Of a stretch of DNA of 64,000 nt, positions 24,796 to 32,207 are shown one piece after another; the stretch's first letter is position 1, and every line of letters begins with the position of its first letter. Made by a program: the position numbers and the translations under genes. A model generated the notes under the pieces. That model was given only the letters and a program-made list of their open reading frames with translations, had not been told where the DNA came from and made no database searches. The DNA is from CBDUXP01 sp965371225 [NCBI: uncultured bacterium] (GTDB lineage Bacteria > Abyssobacteria > SURF-5 > CBDUXP01), in the NCBI GenBank assembly GCA_965371225.1, contig CBDUXP010000002.1, forward strand, positions 1 through 64,000, given 5' to 3'.

Positions 24796-26343
24796 CTAGC
24801 CGGCACGGATGATGCGCCAGGCTTCCCTGCGGATTTCTCCCCGCACCATAACGCCACCAGGCACATTGCTCAGCCACCCATGCTCCTGCAAGATGCGGGC
24901 AACTGTGCGGGCTTCCTTCGCGTTCCGGATGTCGTGTGGCCCATACTGGTACAGGTCCGGCAGCGAAACGAGGTTTTCTGGCCAGCGGCTGAGGAGCCAG
25001 GTCCGCGCCTTCTCTGCGAGGGCGAGCTTGGCGTCGGTGCGAGCCACGGCCCGGAGGCGCACGCGCTCGTCTAGGTAGAACCGCATCAGGTCGCACGCGG
25101 CCAGCATGCGTGCCTTGCTCACGCTCTTCACCCCAATGTTATCCACGAGCGCGAGCACACCAGCGATCCGCCCAGCGTGTTCGGCAGCCTTCGAGGCGAA
25201 CGCCCGCACGCAGTCGTATCGTCCGCCCTCCGCCAATTGCTCCTCGACTTCATCGGCGAAGGCCACGAACACGGCCATCGCTTCCTTCGATAGGGGCAGC
25301 GGTCGTGGGGCGAGCGTATTCCGCGTGCCAACCACCACGGGCAGGGGCGTCCCCAGAATCGCGGCCATCCGCGTGTAGTATGCGGCCAGCGCAGCTTCGG
25401 ACTTCGCGGCTGGCTTACGCGACTTGCGCGTGCCAATCGTCGAGTCGGGCTCGACCACGAGCATGCGCGATAGGAGTCCCTGGCCCCGCAATAGATCATC
25501 CCCGAGGAGGCGGGTAGCCACGTCTGGTTGCACCATCAAGTGCATGGACAGGCGGCGATCCCGCAGTTCGTAGATACCGTCGCCGACGCGGACGCGCCGC
25601 ACCGGCTCGCCGTCCCAGAGCGCAGACAAGCCGGCGGCGGTCTTGAGGCGGTTGTCCTCGTTCATGCCGTGGCCGCCAATGAATTGGCCACCTTCACTGG
25701 AGAACAGTCCGATGGCAGGCTGACCCTGTTGTAGCAACTTCACCAGCCCTTCATACGTTGGCTCGGGGCACGTCAGGAAGGGCACCAGCGGGGGAACGGG
25801 TGGGGTTCCGAGTTTCTTGAGCGCTTTCTCCTTATTCGCCAGTGTTGGGTGGTTGACCTTGTCGCGTTGAATCTGTCTCCGCTGTCCGTCCCACGCCGCC
25901 TTGCACTGTTCATACACAGCCATTTCGTGCCGTTGTCCACGGGCTAAATTCTCTTCATGGTCGCATATTGGTTTGAGCGCCAGTGAGTCGCACGTCGTCT
26001 TTCGCTCGCCCGACTCGGCAACGGTGATAAGGAAATTCGACAATGGCCGTGGCCGGTCCGCCGGGGGTAAGAGTACGTTCGCGAACCCGTGGACGGCGAG
26101 CGTAGACGCAGCGAGGATGCCCTGAGCACACAGTACGACCGGGGCCTGCGTGCAATCCTGGATCGCGAGCGCCGCAGGGGCCAGGATGTCGCCGAGTGCC
26201 TCCATCGGAAAGGGGGGAGCGGGTGGGACCGCGCGGATGAGCGGCCTCGGCCCTTCGGCCATGGCCGTGGCGCCTAAGGCGGATTCTGATGCGGCGGCGT
26301 CCGGCTTAGCTTTGGCCGCCGTCATCTTCCCGCTGTGGATCAT
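24796..26343 (-). CDS. DUF3987 replication-type protein (primase/helicase-like)
   Basis: 515 aa. The DUF3987 core starts near residue 45 (APPFPMEALGDILAPAALA). A P-loop-like GERKTTCDS (about 111-119) replaces the classical Walker A. GLFSSEGGQFIGGHGM and a C-terminal winged-helix-like tail (IRNAKEARTVARILQEHGWL) follow. Family members occur in phages and integrative elements next to primase/helicase modules and are thought to act in element replication. AGGATC precedes the ATG. The adjacent iterons strengthen a replication role. Confidence 0.82.
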   Translation of the reverse strand: MIHSGKMTAAKAKPDAAASESALGATAMAEGPRPLIRAVPPAPPFPMEALGDILAPAALAIQDCTQAPVVLCAQGILAASTLAVHGFANVLLPPADRPRPLSNFLITVAESGERKTTCDSLALKPICDHEENLARGQRHEMAVYEQCKAAWDGQRRQIQRDKVNHPTLANKEKALKKLGTPPVPPLVPFLTCPEPTYEGLVKLLQQGQPAIGLFSSEGGQFIGGHGMNEDNRLKTAAGLSALWDGEPVRRVRVGDGIYELRDRRLSMHLMVQPDVATRLLGDDLLRGQGLLSRMLVVEPDSTIGTRKSRKPAAKSEAALAAYYTRMAAILGTPLPVVVGTRNTLAPRPLPLSKEAMAVFVAFADEVEEQLAEGGRYDCVRAFASKAAEHAGRIAGVLALVDNIGVKSVSKARMLAACDLMRFYLDERVRLRAVARTDAKLALAEKARTWLLSRWPENLVSLPDLYQYGPHDIRNAKEARTVARILQEHGWLSNVPGGVMVRGEIRREAWRIIRAG

Positions 26344-26374
26344 TGATCCTGTGCAAGTGTGGCGCTAGCACCTG

Positions 26375-26623
26375 TTACGCGGCGCTGGCCTTGTCGTCGT
26401 CCTGCTCACGCAGCCAGTCGAAGAAAGTTTCCTCGCAGATGAGGACGCGCCGACCGACGCGCAGTAGCGCCCGATCCAAGCCATTGCCAGGGATGGTGCC
26501 TCGTGTGGTTTCACGGGTCTTTGAAAGGAAAATCTGCCATCGGAGCGACCCCTCGCTAAACGCGGGATGCTTGGCAGTGAATTGCTTGACGGACAACAGC
26601 GTAGGTACCGGTTTCGCCTTCAT
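26375..26623 (-). CDS. Small excisionase/AlpA-like DNA-binding protein
   Basis: 82 aa. LLSVKQFTAKHPAFSEGSLRWQIF (near 9-32) and RALLRVGRRVLICEETFFDWLREQ (near 53-76) follow the MerR/AlpA-type winged-helix plan of recombination directionality factors: an HTH, then a wing ending in a Val-Leu-Ile strand. GGAGG lies 5 nt before the ATG at 26623, which decides the start. It stands between the integrase operon and the DUF3987 gene. A role in excision, or in transcription of the replication gene, is inferred. Confidence 0.68.
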   Translation of the reverse strand: MKAKPVPTLLSVKQFTAKHPAFSEGSLRWQIFLSKTRETTRGTIPGNGLDRALLRVGRRVLICEETFFDWLREQDDDKASAA

Positions 26624-26695
26624 ATTGGCCTCCGCAACGTCGAGCGAGGCTGTCAAACGTTGTGGCTCAATGGTACCGCGCTCGTGTGGGCGCTT

Positions 26696-26733
26696 ATGAC
26701 TTCATGAATCTCAGGCCAGATTCATAAAGTCAT
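26696..26733. promoter_or_regulatory. 38-bp dyad operator or hairpin upstream of the excisionase-like gene
   Basis: The left arm 26696-26711 (ATGACTTCATGAATCT) and right arm 26718-26733 match in 15 of 16 positions as inverted repeats around a 6-nt centre. It lies between the stop of the 26742 gene and the excisionase-like start, 73 nt upstream. No T-tract follows on either strand, so an operator is more likely than a terminator. Confidence 0.55.
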
Positions 26734-26741
26734 CCGGGAGG

Positions 26742-27566
26742 CTAGCTCTGGTCCGTGACAACCAGATTCCGTATGCGACGGACCAACTTGCTGTCTTGCG
26801 TCTGAGGGAACGGGCTATCTGGGTTGGCAAGCTGCGCGCACTCTGGCGTGGCCAAGTTTCCGACATTCAAGGCCAGTGAGACAAAACGGGTGCATCGTTC
26901 TACCAAGTATGCACTGGGAGAGTTGGGGGATAGCCCGAGTTTGGCGTCACGTAGGTACGACTCGTCTTGCGCCACCCGGTTCAGGTCCAGGAAGAGGCGC
27001 GTGAGTTCGTCTATACAGTAGTTGCGCATCGCGGCTTTGCGCTTGACCTTCCCGCGCTGGTCAGCATCCGCGTCAAGCCCGCTGAGCGCATCGTCAGCCA
27101 GTCTTTTCAGTCTTAGAAGGCGGACAGTGAGTCCGAAGTGCGTACCCAACAGCTCGTCCTCCCCTACGTCCACCAAGTGCCAGTCCATGACACGAGGATT
27201 GTCATGAAGGAGTTCGCAGAGCTGTCCGGCCGCGTTTCGCATCTTTGTCAGGACGCGGTGGGACTCCGTGGATGTCGGTATGAGGTGGTCGAACGTCGTG
27301 CGGAAGGCGATGTGGTCCACGGCCAGGACCAGCCTTCGTGCCTCGACCGGGTCCTCCGTTTGGTCCAGACCAGCGTATTGCAGCAGCAGTTCTTGGTCCT
27401 CGTCTGAGAGATTAAGATTGGGCGGTGGCCACGCCATGACCTCGTCATCGGTTCCTTGCGGTGGAGAGCCGGTGGAACTCTTGTCGGTACCTTTTTCGGC
27501 GGCCTCTCCCGAACTCAGTTGCCGTGACTTGCGCTTGACCCGTCCCGACTTCTTGCGAGCCGGCAT
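26742..27566 (-). CDS. Hypothetical protein co-transcribed with the integrase
   Basis: 274 aa, unrecognised. A basic N-terminus (RKKSGRVKRKSRQ) and an acidic low-complexity stretch to about residue 50 lead into an all-helical globular domain (DQELLLQYAGLDQTEDPVEARR; LLRLKRLADDALSGLDADADQ). No catalytic motif is visible. The start lies 5 nt after the integrase stop, so they form an operon. It could be an accessory recombination or regulatory protein. Confidence 0.65.
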   Translation of the reverse strand: MPARKKSGRVKRKSRQLSSGEAAEKGTDKSSTGSPPQGTDDEVMAWPPPNLNLSDEDQELLLQYAGLDQTEDPVEARRLVLAVDHIAFRTTFDHLIPTSTESHRVLTKMRNAAGQLCELLHDNPRVMDWHLVDVGEDELLGTHFGLTVRLLRLKRLADDALSGLDADADQRGKVKRKAAMRNYCIDELTRLFLDLNRVAQDESYLRDAKLGLSPNSPSAYLVERCTRFVSLALNVGNLATPECAQLANPDSPFPQTQDSKLVRRIRNLVVTDQS

Positions 27567-27571
27567 TGCGC

Positions 27572-28609
27572 CTATCCAAGGAACTGCGCGTTCATCCGCG
27601 CCACGACCTTGCTCGTGTGCTGCTCGGTCAGGTGGCTGTACCGCTTCACCATCGCAAGGGTCTTATGGCCGAGAATTTCCGCAATCTCGGCCAGAGTTGC
27701 ACTAGACATGGCGAGATACGAGGCGGCGGTATGCCTGAGATCATGGAAGCGGAAGTTCTGGAGCTCGGCTGCGCCCCGCGCCGCTTCCCAGGCCGGCCGA
27801 ATATCAAGGGGATTGGGCTTGTTTGGATGAGGGAACACAAAGTCCGTATCAATGCGGCGGACCTTGCCCCAGCGGCGGAGTTCCGCGAGAGCCATGCCCG
27901 CCACGGGCACCGCCCGGCGCTCCCCGTTCTTCGTGTCCTCGAAGCGCAGCACGCCTTGCTTCAAGTCAACGTCGCTCCAGCGCAAGCTGAGAAGCTCACC
28001 CTGGCGAGCCCCGGTGCTCACGGCCAGCAACACAACCGGGTAAAGGGCTGGGCGCGCGCTCTCGCGACAGGCGGTGAGCAGACGCTCGCGTTCCTCATCG
28101 CTGAGAAAGCGGACACGACCCCGGGGTTCCCGGGGCCGCCGGACGTTCCGCACGGGATTCATGTCCACCCAACCCCACTCCTTCACTGCCATCGTGAAAG
28201 CGTGACTCAGTGCGGCAAGATACCGATTCACGGTGCCCGCTGCGCGCGTGCGTCCTAGGTGGTCGCGGTACTCAGCTATCAGTGCCGGGGTTACATTCGC
28301 AAGAACGTATTCACCGATCTCGCGCTTCCACCAGTTCAATTGTGAGCGCTGCTTTGCCTCGCTCTTGGGCTTCGCGGGCAGGACGTTGGCCACGTAGCGG
28401 TCGATCAGGTCAGCGAGGGTGTGCCGATGGGCCTCGGCGCGCCGGAAGTACCGCCCCTCCTTGATTGCGGCCTCTGTCTGCTTCGCCCAGTCCTTAGCGT
28501 CGGTCTTTCGCTCAAATGTGGCGGTCTGGGCCGGGTAGCCCTTCAGGCGCACGAGCGCCCGGTAGCGTGTACGACCGCTCTTGGTCGTGCGTTTCTGGAT
28601 GGCTGCCAT
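27572..28609 (-). CDS. int: Tyrosine-family site-specific integrase
   Basis: 345 aa. N-terminal arm-binding region about 1-60, core-binding SAM-like domain about 62-160, catalytic domain about 165-345. Catalytic residues: R202 (STGARQGEL), K227 (DTKNGE), H289 and R292 (HDLRHTAAS), H315 (LGHKT), Y324 (VKRYSHL). It is transcribed away from the tRNA, whose 3' end is about 140 bp beyond its start. It is the evident recombinase for integration into tRNA-Leu. Confidence 0.95.
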   Translation of the reverse strand: MAAIQKRTTKSGRTRYRALVRLKGYPAQTATFERKTDAKDWAKQTEAAIKEGRYFRRAEAHRHTLADLIDRYVANVLPAKPKSEAKQRSQLNWWKREIGEYVLANVTPALIAEYRDHLGRTRAAGTVNRYLAALSHAFTMAVKEWGWVDMNPVRNVRRPREPRGRVRFLSDEERERLLTACRESARPALYPVVLLAVSTGARQGELLSLRWSDVDLKQGVLRFEDTKNGERRAVPVAGMALAELRRWGKVRRIDTDFVFPHPNKPNPLDIRPAWEAARGAAELQNFRFHDLRHTAASYLAMSSATLAEIAEILGHKTLAMVKRYSHLTEQHTSKVVARMNAQFLG

Positions 28610-28676
28610 GTGGGCTGGGAGAGACGGGCTAGCGCCCGCGCGATTCGCTCAATTGTGCATTGTCGGGAGCAATTGT

Positions 28677-28694
28677 ACCATATGTGTACCATGC
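28677..28694 (+). repeat. Putative integrase arm site, element 2 right end
   Basis: TGTACCATATGTGTACCA, two TGTACC hexamers 11 bp apart, 56 bp from the tRNA-proximal att core and in the same orientation as the copy at 9663. It lies between the integrase start and att. Confidence 0.6.
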
Positions 28695-28749
28695 GGCAAA
28701 AGTGAACAAGGGTAAGCCGGCCTTATATCCATGAAACTCTTGTATTTAC

Positions 28750-28836
28750 TGGTGCCGGAGGTGGGATTTGAACCCACACAGTGTTGCCACCGGGGGATTT
28801 TGAGTCCCCTGCGTCTGCCAGTTCCGCCACTCCGGC
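28750..28836 (-). tRNA. tRNA-Leu (anticodon CAA)
   Basis: 87 nt including an encoded CCA. The acceptor stem GCCGGAG pairs with CTCCGGC. The anticodon stem GGGGA/TCCCC encloses the loop CTCAAAA, giving anticodon CAA. A long variable arm (CCGGTGGCAACACTG-type) marks a class II tRNA such as leucine. The T-arm GGGTTCAAATCCC is canonical. It is the intact member of the three tRNA-derived repeats, so integration preserved the gene. Confidence 0.96.
28751..28804 (-). repeat. Proximal attachment site inside tRNA-Leu
   Basis: The 54 bp shared with 6948-7001 and 9490-9543 cover the tRNA from the CCA end to the anticodon loop. Strand exchange is therefore expected in or near the anticodon stem-loop, a common target of tyrosine integrases. 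Confidence 0.9.
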
Positions 28837-29010
28837 ATGGAGCGAGGGCTAGTGTAGGCGGGGGGCGAAAGGCGGTCAAGAATTGTGCCCGGCTGTCTTA
28901 TAGCCGCCAGTCCCGGCATCCGCCTCTGCGCTTCCGGCGCAACCGGCTTCCGCTGTATCCGCCCGAGTCTCTAGAACTCTCTATATAGTGAGCGCGACCG
29001 GGAGCGGCGT

Positions 29011-29718
29011 ATGGCGGACGAGGTGGCGATCATCACGGGCGCGGGGCAGGGCATCGGCCGCGCGACGGCGCTGCAGCTCGCGGCGCGGGGGGCGGGGCTC
29101 GTCCTGAACGCGCGGTCGGTGGCGGACCTGGAGGCGGTGCGCGCGGAGGTGAAGGCGGCCGGCGGGCGCGCAACACTCGTGGCGGGCGATGCGGGCGAGA
29201 TCTCCATCGTGCACCAACTGGTCCGCGCCGCGCAGGAAGAGTTCGACGGGCTGACGGCGGTGGTGACGTGTGCGGGGATGGCGCCCCTCGCGCCTATCAC
29301 GGAGCTGGACCAGGGCACGTTCGACCGGCTGCTAGCGCTTAATGTGCGCGGGGTGTTTCTGTTGACGAAAGCTGCCTGGCCCATCATGGTCGAGCGGGGG
29401 GGCGGCGCGTTTGTCCACGTGTCCTCGCTCAGCGCGCACGATCCGTTTCCGGGCTTCGCCGCGTACGGCGGGTCCAAGGCGTTCGTGAACACCTTTGTGA
29501 AGGGTCTCGCCGCGGAAGGGGAGGCGGTGGGCATCCGCCTGTACGCGGTGGCGCCCGGCGCCGTGGACACCCGCATGCTGCGTGGGCTGTTCCCCGACTT
29601 TCCGGCGAACCAGATGCTCCAGCCGGAGGACGTCGCCACCACCATTGTCGACCTGATCGCGCAGAAGTCCGCGGCCGCGTCGGGAAGCACGATCGTCGTG
29701 GCGCGCGACGACGAGTAA
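29011..29718 (+). CDS. Short-chain dehydrogenase/reductase (SDR)
   Basis: 235 aa classical SDR. NAD(P) motif TGAGQGIG (near 9-16), CAG (in place of NNAG) near 87-89, catalytic Ser in HVSSLSA, and YGGSK (Y and K, near 152-156). PGAVDTRM follows as usual. The substrate is not predictable. GGGAGC is 5-6 nt before the ATG. It is the first chromosomal gene after the tRNA island. Confidence 0.9.
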   Translation: MADEVAIITGAGQGIGRATALQLAARGAGLVLNARSVADLEAVRAEVKAAGGRATLVAGDAGEISIVHQLVRAAQEEFDGLTAVVTCAGMAPLAPITELDQGTFDRLLALNVRGVFLLTKAAWPIMVERGGGAFVHVSSLSAHDPFPGFAAYGGSKAFVNTFVKGLAAEGEAVGIRLYAVAPGAVDTRMLRGLFPDFPANQMLQPEDVATTIVDLIAQKSAAASGSTIVVARDDE

Positions 29719-29765
29719 GCAGCCGGACAAGACGGGACCCCGGCGCCGCGTCTCGCCACACGCTC

Positions 29766-30572
29766 TTAGGGGCTAGCGCCGGGAGCGGCGCGCTCGCCGG
29801 CCTCTTCCCGGTCCGCCTCGTGTTCGTGCCGGGGATTGATTTGCAGGTACCTGGACAGCCACCGCACGGCCAGGTAGAAGGGGCCGGTGTCCAGCGCCGC
29901 GCACGTGAACTTGTACACGTAGCCCGACGCAATGAAGACGCCAAGCTGCGGCCAGATGGGGAGCGCTTCGTCCACGGGGAGCGCTCCCGCATAGAAGTGG
30001 GTAATCGTAATCACCGCCGTGGTATCCACGAACTGGCTGACCATGGTGGAGCCGTTGTTGCGCAGCCAGAGGTGCTTGCCTTTCGTGAGGTTCTTCCAAA
30101 AGTGGAAGACGTACACGTCGACGAACTGGGCGACCAGGTACGCGATCATGGACGCGGCAACGGCGCCGAAGGTGAGTTTCTTGATCTCGAAGAACAGGGG
30201 CAATCGGCCGGCCGCATCTTCCACCGGGGCGTCGAACCCGGGCAGGACGCTGCCCAGCCAGAGGATGAAGACGACCCAGAGATTCAGCACCAACCCGACC
30301 CACACCACGAACGCCGCGCGGCGCCGGCCGTACAGCTCACTGATCAGATCGGTGCAGAGAAACGTGATCGGGTAGGGGAGCACCCCCACCGCCAGCGGCA
30401 TGGGAATCGTGACGCCGCCGACCGTGAATGACAGGTCGAGGAAGCGGGTGATGCCGAGCAGGTTGAGCATCGCCAGCGTGCCGAGAAAGACCCCGGCCAG
30501 CACGAGGAACACCCGCTCGCGCCGCAGGTGGAGTTGGCTATCGACGTGCTCCGGATTCGGTCCGGTCCACAT
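29766..30572 (-). CDS. Queuosine-precursor transporter family protein (VUT/YhhQ)
   Basis: 268 aa with about six membrane segments. PITFLCTDLISELYGRRRA near 75-93 and FVDVYVFHFWKNLTKGKHLWLRNN near 158-181 are signatures of the YhhQ family, which imports 7-cyano- or 7-aminomethyl-7-deazaguanine for queuosine synthesis. A charged C-terminal tail (HEADREEAGERA) is extra. Start at the ATG before WTGPNPEH; the longer upstream frame overlaps the next gene and is not real. Confidence 0.85.
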   Translation of the reverse strand: MWTGPNPEHVDSQLHLRRERVFLVLAGVFLGTLAMLNLLGITRFLDLSFTVGGVTIPMPLAVGVLPYPITFLCTDLISELYGRRRAAFVVWVGLVLNLWVVFILWLGSVLPGFDAPVEDAAGRLPLFFEIKKLTFGAVAASMIAYLVAQFVDVYVFHFWKNLTKGKHLWLRNNGSTMVSQFVDTTAVITITHFYAGALPVDEALPIWPQLGVFIASGYVYKFTCAALDTGPFYLAVRWLSRYLQINPRHEHEADREEAGERAAPGASP

Positions 30573-30633
30573 GGGGCGCCACCGTATGGGTGGTTGCCGC
30601 GCCTTGTCAACGGAAGCCGCGGCGCCGGCGCGC

Positions 30634-32130
30634 CTACTCGGGCCGGTACCGGTAGCAGTACCACCAGGGCCGCCCGTCCCCGTACGGCAACACCGTCTCC
30701 AAGCGGTACCGTTCCACGACGGCCGCATTGAAGCCGGGCGAATACATGACCGCGACCGCCGGCAGTTGCGCGTACAGGTGCGCGGGATAGGGCAGCAGGA
30801 TGGCGGCGAAGTCGCCCGCCCGCACCTGCGCGAGCAGTGGCGCCTCGTCCCACAGGCCTTCGCGTTGCAGCGTGGCGAACATCCACGGTTGCAGCGCACA
30901 CGCCTGCCCGGCCAGCGCCACCAGGTCCAGGTCGTAACACAGCACGTTGCCCGGCTGCCCGCGCACCCACGCGACGACGGCGTCACGCTCTGCGCGCACG
31001 TCGGGCGTCGGCGTGAAGTCGTACCGGTAGATCGGGATCCGTCCCGGCCAATGGCGTAGGGGCACGACCGCGCCCACGGCGAGTGCCGCTGCGGCGAAGA
31101 GCCACCGCAGTTGCGTGCGCTGCGCAATCCTCGCGGCGGCCGCGGCGGCCATCACCGCTGTGGGCGCGCCCACCTCGACGAAGTAGTGCAGCGCGGAGCC
31201 GTCCTTGCCGACGGTGAAGGTGATGAGCCACGCCCCCACGAAGTAGACGCCCCACGGGGAGACGGATCGGCTGCGAATGTCGCGCACCGTCGCCGCCGCA
31301 GCCAGGAGCACGGGTACCGCCAGATGTGTGGCGTTGAACCGCGCCCAGCGCAACACGGGCCCCCAGGTCCACTGATTGTTCGTCGCGACCACAGTGTGCC
31401 ACCAGAAGTTCGTTCCGGTGCGCCACCACGTGAGGGCCAGCATGGCGGCCCCGAAGAGCGCCATGCCCACCGCGTAACGCAACGCCACGCGCCGGTCCGT
31501 GAGCAGCAACCAGACGCCCGCCACCATCGCTGTAAAGAGGTACGGCTGTTTGCACAGAATCGCCAGGCCGAACCAGAGCACCGCTTCCGTGGCGCCACGC
31601 GGCGTGGCACGCAGGCGCGCGAAGCCGCACGTGGAGAGGAAGACCGCCAGCGGTTCGGGGCGCACGAGCACGCCGTAGACGTACACCGCCGGCCAGCTCA
31701 GCCACAGCCCGGCGGCCAAGAGCGGCACCACCCACCCACCGGCGCGCCGCCGGACCACGATGGCCAGCACCACCGCGGTGCCCGCGGTCGGCAGTACGCT
31801 CACCAGCCGCATGGTGGGAAGATTGACCCACCCGAGGCGGCCGCACGCGTTCACCAACCCCATGTACAGGGGCATGTACGGGTGATGGACGAACGGGCCA
31901 TCGCCAATGGGGTGATACAGGCCCAGCCCCGCCTGCGCCCACGCCGCCCAGTTGAGCGCCGCTCCCTCCATGTAATCGAGCTGGTAGGGATAGCGCAGGA
32001 CGATGCCGGTGCGCACCGCCCACGCGGCCACGCTCAGCGCACCGGTCGCCACGAGAAGGGCACCCAACAGGCGCCACGCCCGCGACGGTGCCGCGCCGGT
32101 GTCAGCGGTGAGGGGCGCGGTGGCGGACAT
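30634..32130 (-). CDS. Membrane glycosyltransferase-like protein (GT39/PMT-like fold)
   Basis: 498 aa integral membrane protein with a signal-anchor near 20-42 and roughly ten segments. QLDYMEGAALNWAAWA near 50-65 sits where the first extracytoplasmic loop of GT-C transferases carries the acidic catalytic motif (DYMEG). The C-terminal soluble part of about 110 residues has no recognised domain. Probably transfers a sugar from a polyprenyl-phosphate donor; the target is unknown. Divergent from the YfhO gene at 32208. Start at ATG 32130 (MSATAP). Confidence 0.7.
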   Translation of the reverse strand: MSATAPLTADTGAAPSRAWRLLGALLVATGALSVAAWAVRTGIVLRYPYQLDYMEGAALNWAAWAQAGLGLYHPIGDGPFVHHPYMPLYMGLVNACGRLGWVNLPTMRLVSVLPTAGTAVVLAIVVRRRAGGWVVPLLAAGLWLSWPAVYVYGVLVRPEPLAVFLSTCGFARLRATPRGATEAVLWFGLAILCKQPYLFTAMVAGVWLLLTDRRVALRYAVGMALFGAAMLALTWWRTGTNFWWHTVVATNNQWTWGPVLRWARFNATHLAVPVLLAAAATVRDIRSRSVSPWGVYFVGAWLITFTVGKDGSALHYFVEVGAPTAVMAAAAAARIAQRTQLRWLFAAAALAVGAVVPLRHWPGRIPIYRYDFTPTPDVRAERDAVVAWVRGQPGNVLCYDLDLVALAGQACALQPWMFATLQREGLWDEAPLLAQVRAGDFAAILLPYPAHLYAQLPAVAVMYSPGFNAAVVERYRLETVLPYGDGRPWWYCYRYRPE

Positions 32131-32207
32131 CGCGCCTAGTGTAGCCGAGCGCCTGGGCACGTGTACCCGCGGCGACTTGCCCGAGCGGTCTGCTACCATC
32201 CGAGCAG

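Larger units (their letters stand above)
9490..28804. mobile_element. Element 2: 19-kb integrative island in tRNA-Leu(CAA)
   Basis: Bounded by direct att copies at 9490-9543 and 28751-28804. The tyrosine integrase (27572-28609) lies next to the intact tRNA. Paired TGTACC sites stand at both ends (9663-9680 and 28677-28694). The contents include antirestriction, HTH, excisionase-like, DUF3987 replication-type and iteron features, plus cargo. Composition is mosaic: 18.9-21.8 kb is visibly more AT-rich than the rest. No conjugation or capsid genes are seen, so it is an integrative element mobilised by unknown means, or a phage-satellite-like island. Confidence 0.85.

Noticed and set aside
24441-25096. 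Minus-strand frames running through the iteron region
   Set aside because: Their apparent LATLAALA and SHLSCFSQ repeats are produced by the 9-bp DNA repeats; no start site or homology supports a gene.
9490-28804. Element 2 as a complete prophage
   Set aside because: Apart from a terminase-small-like HTH protein there are no capsid, portal, tail or lysis genes.
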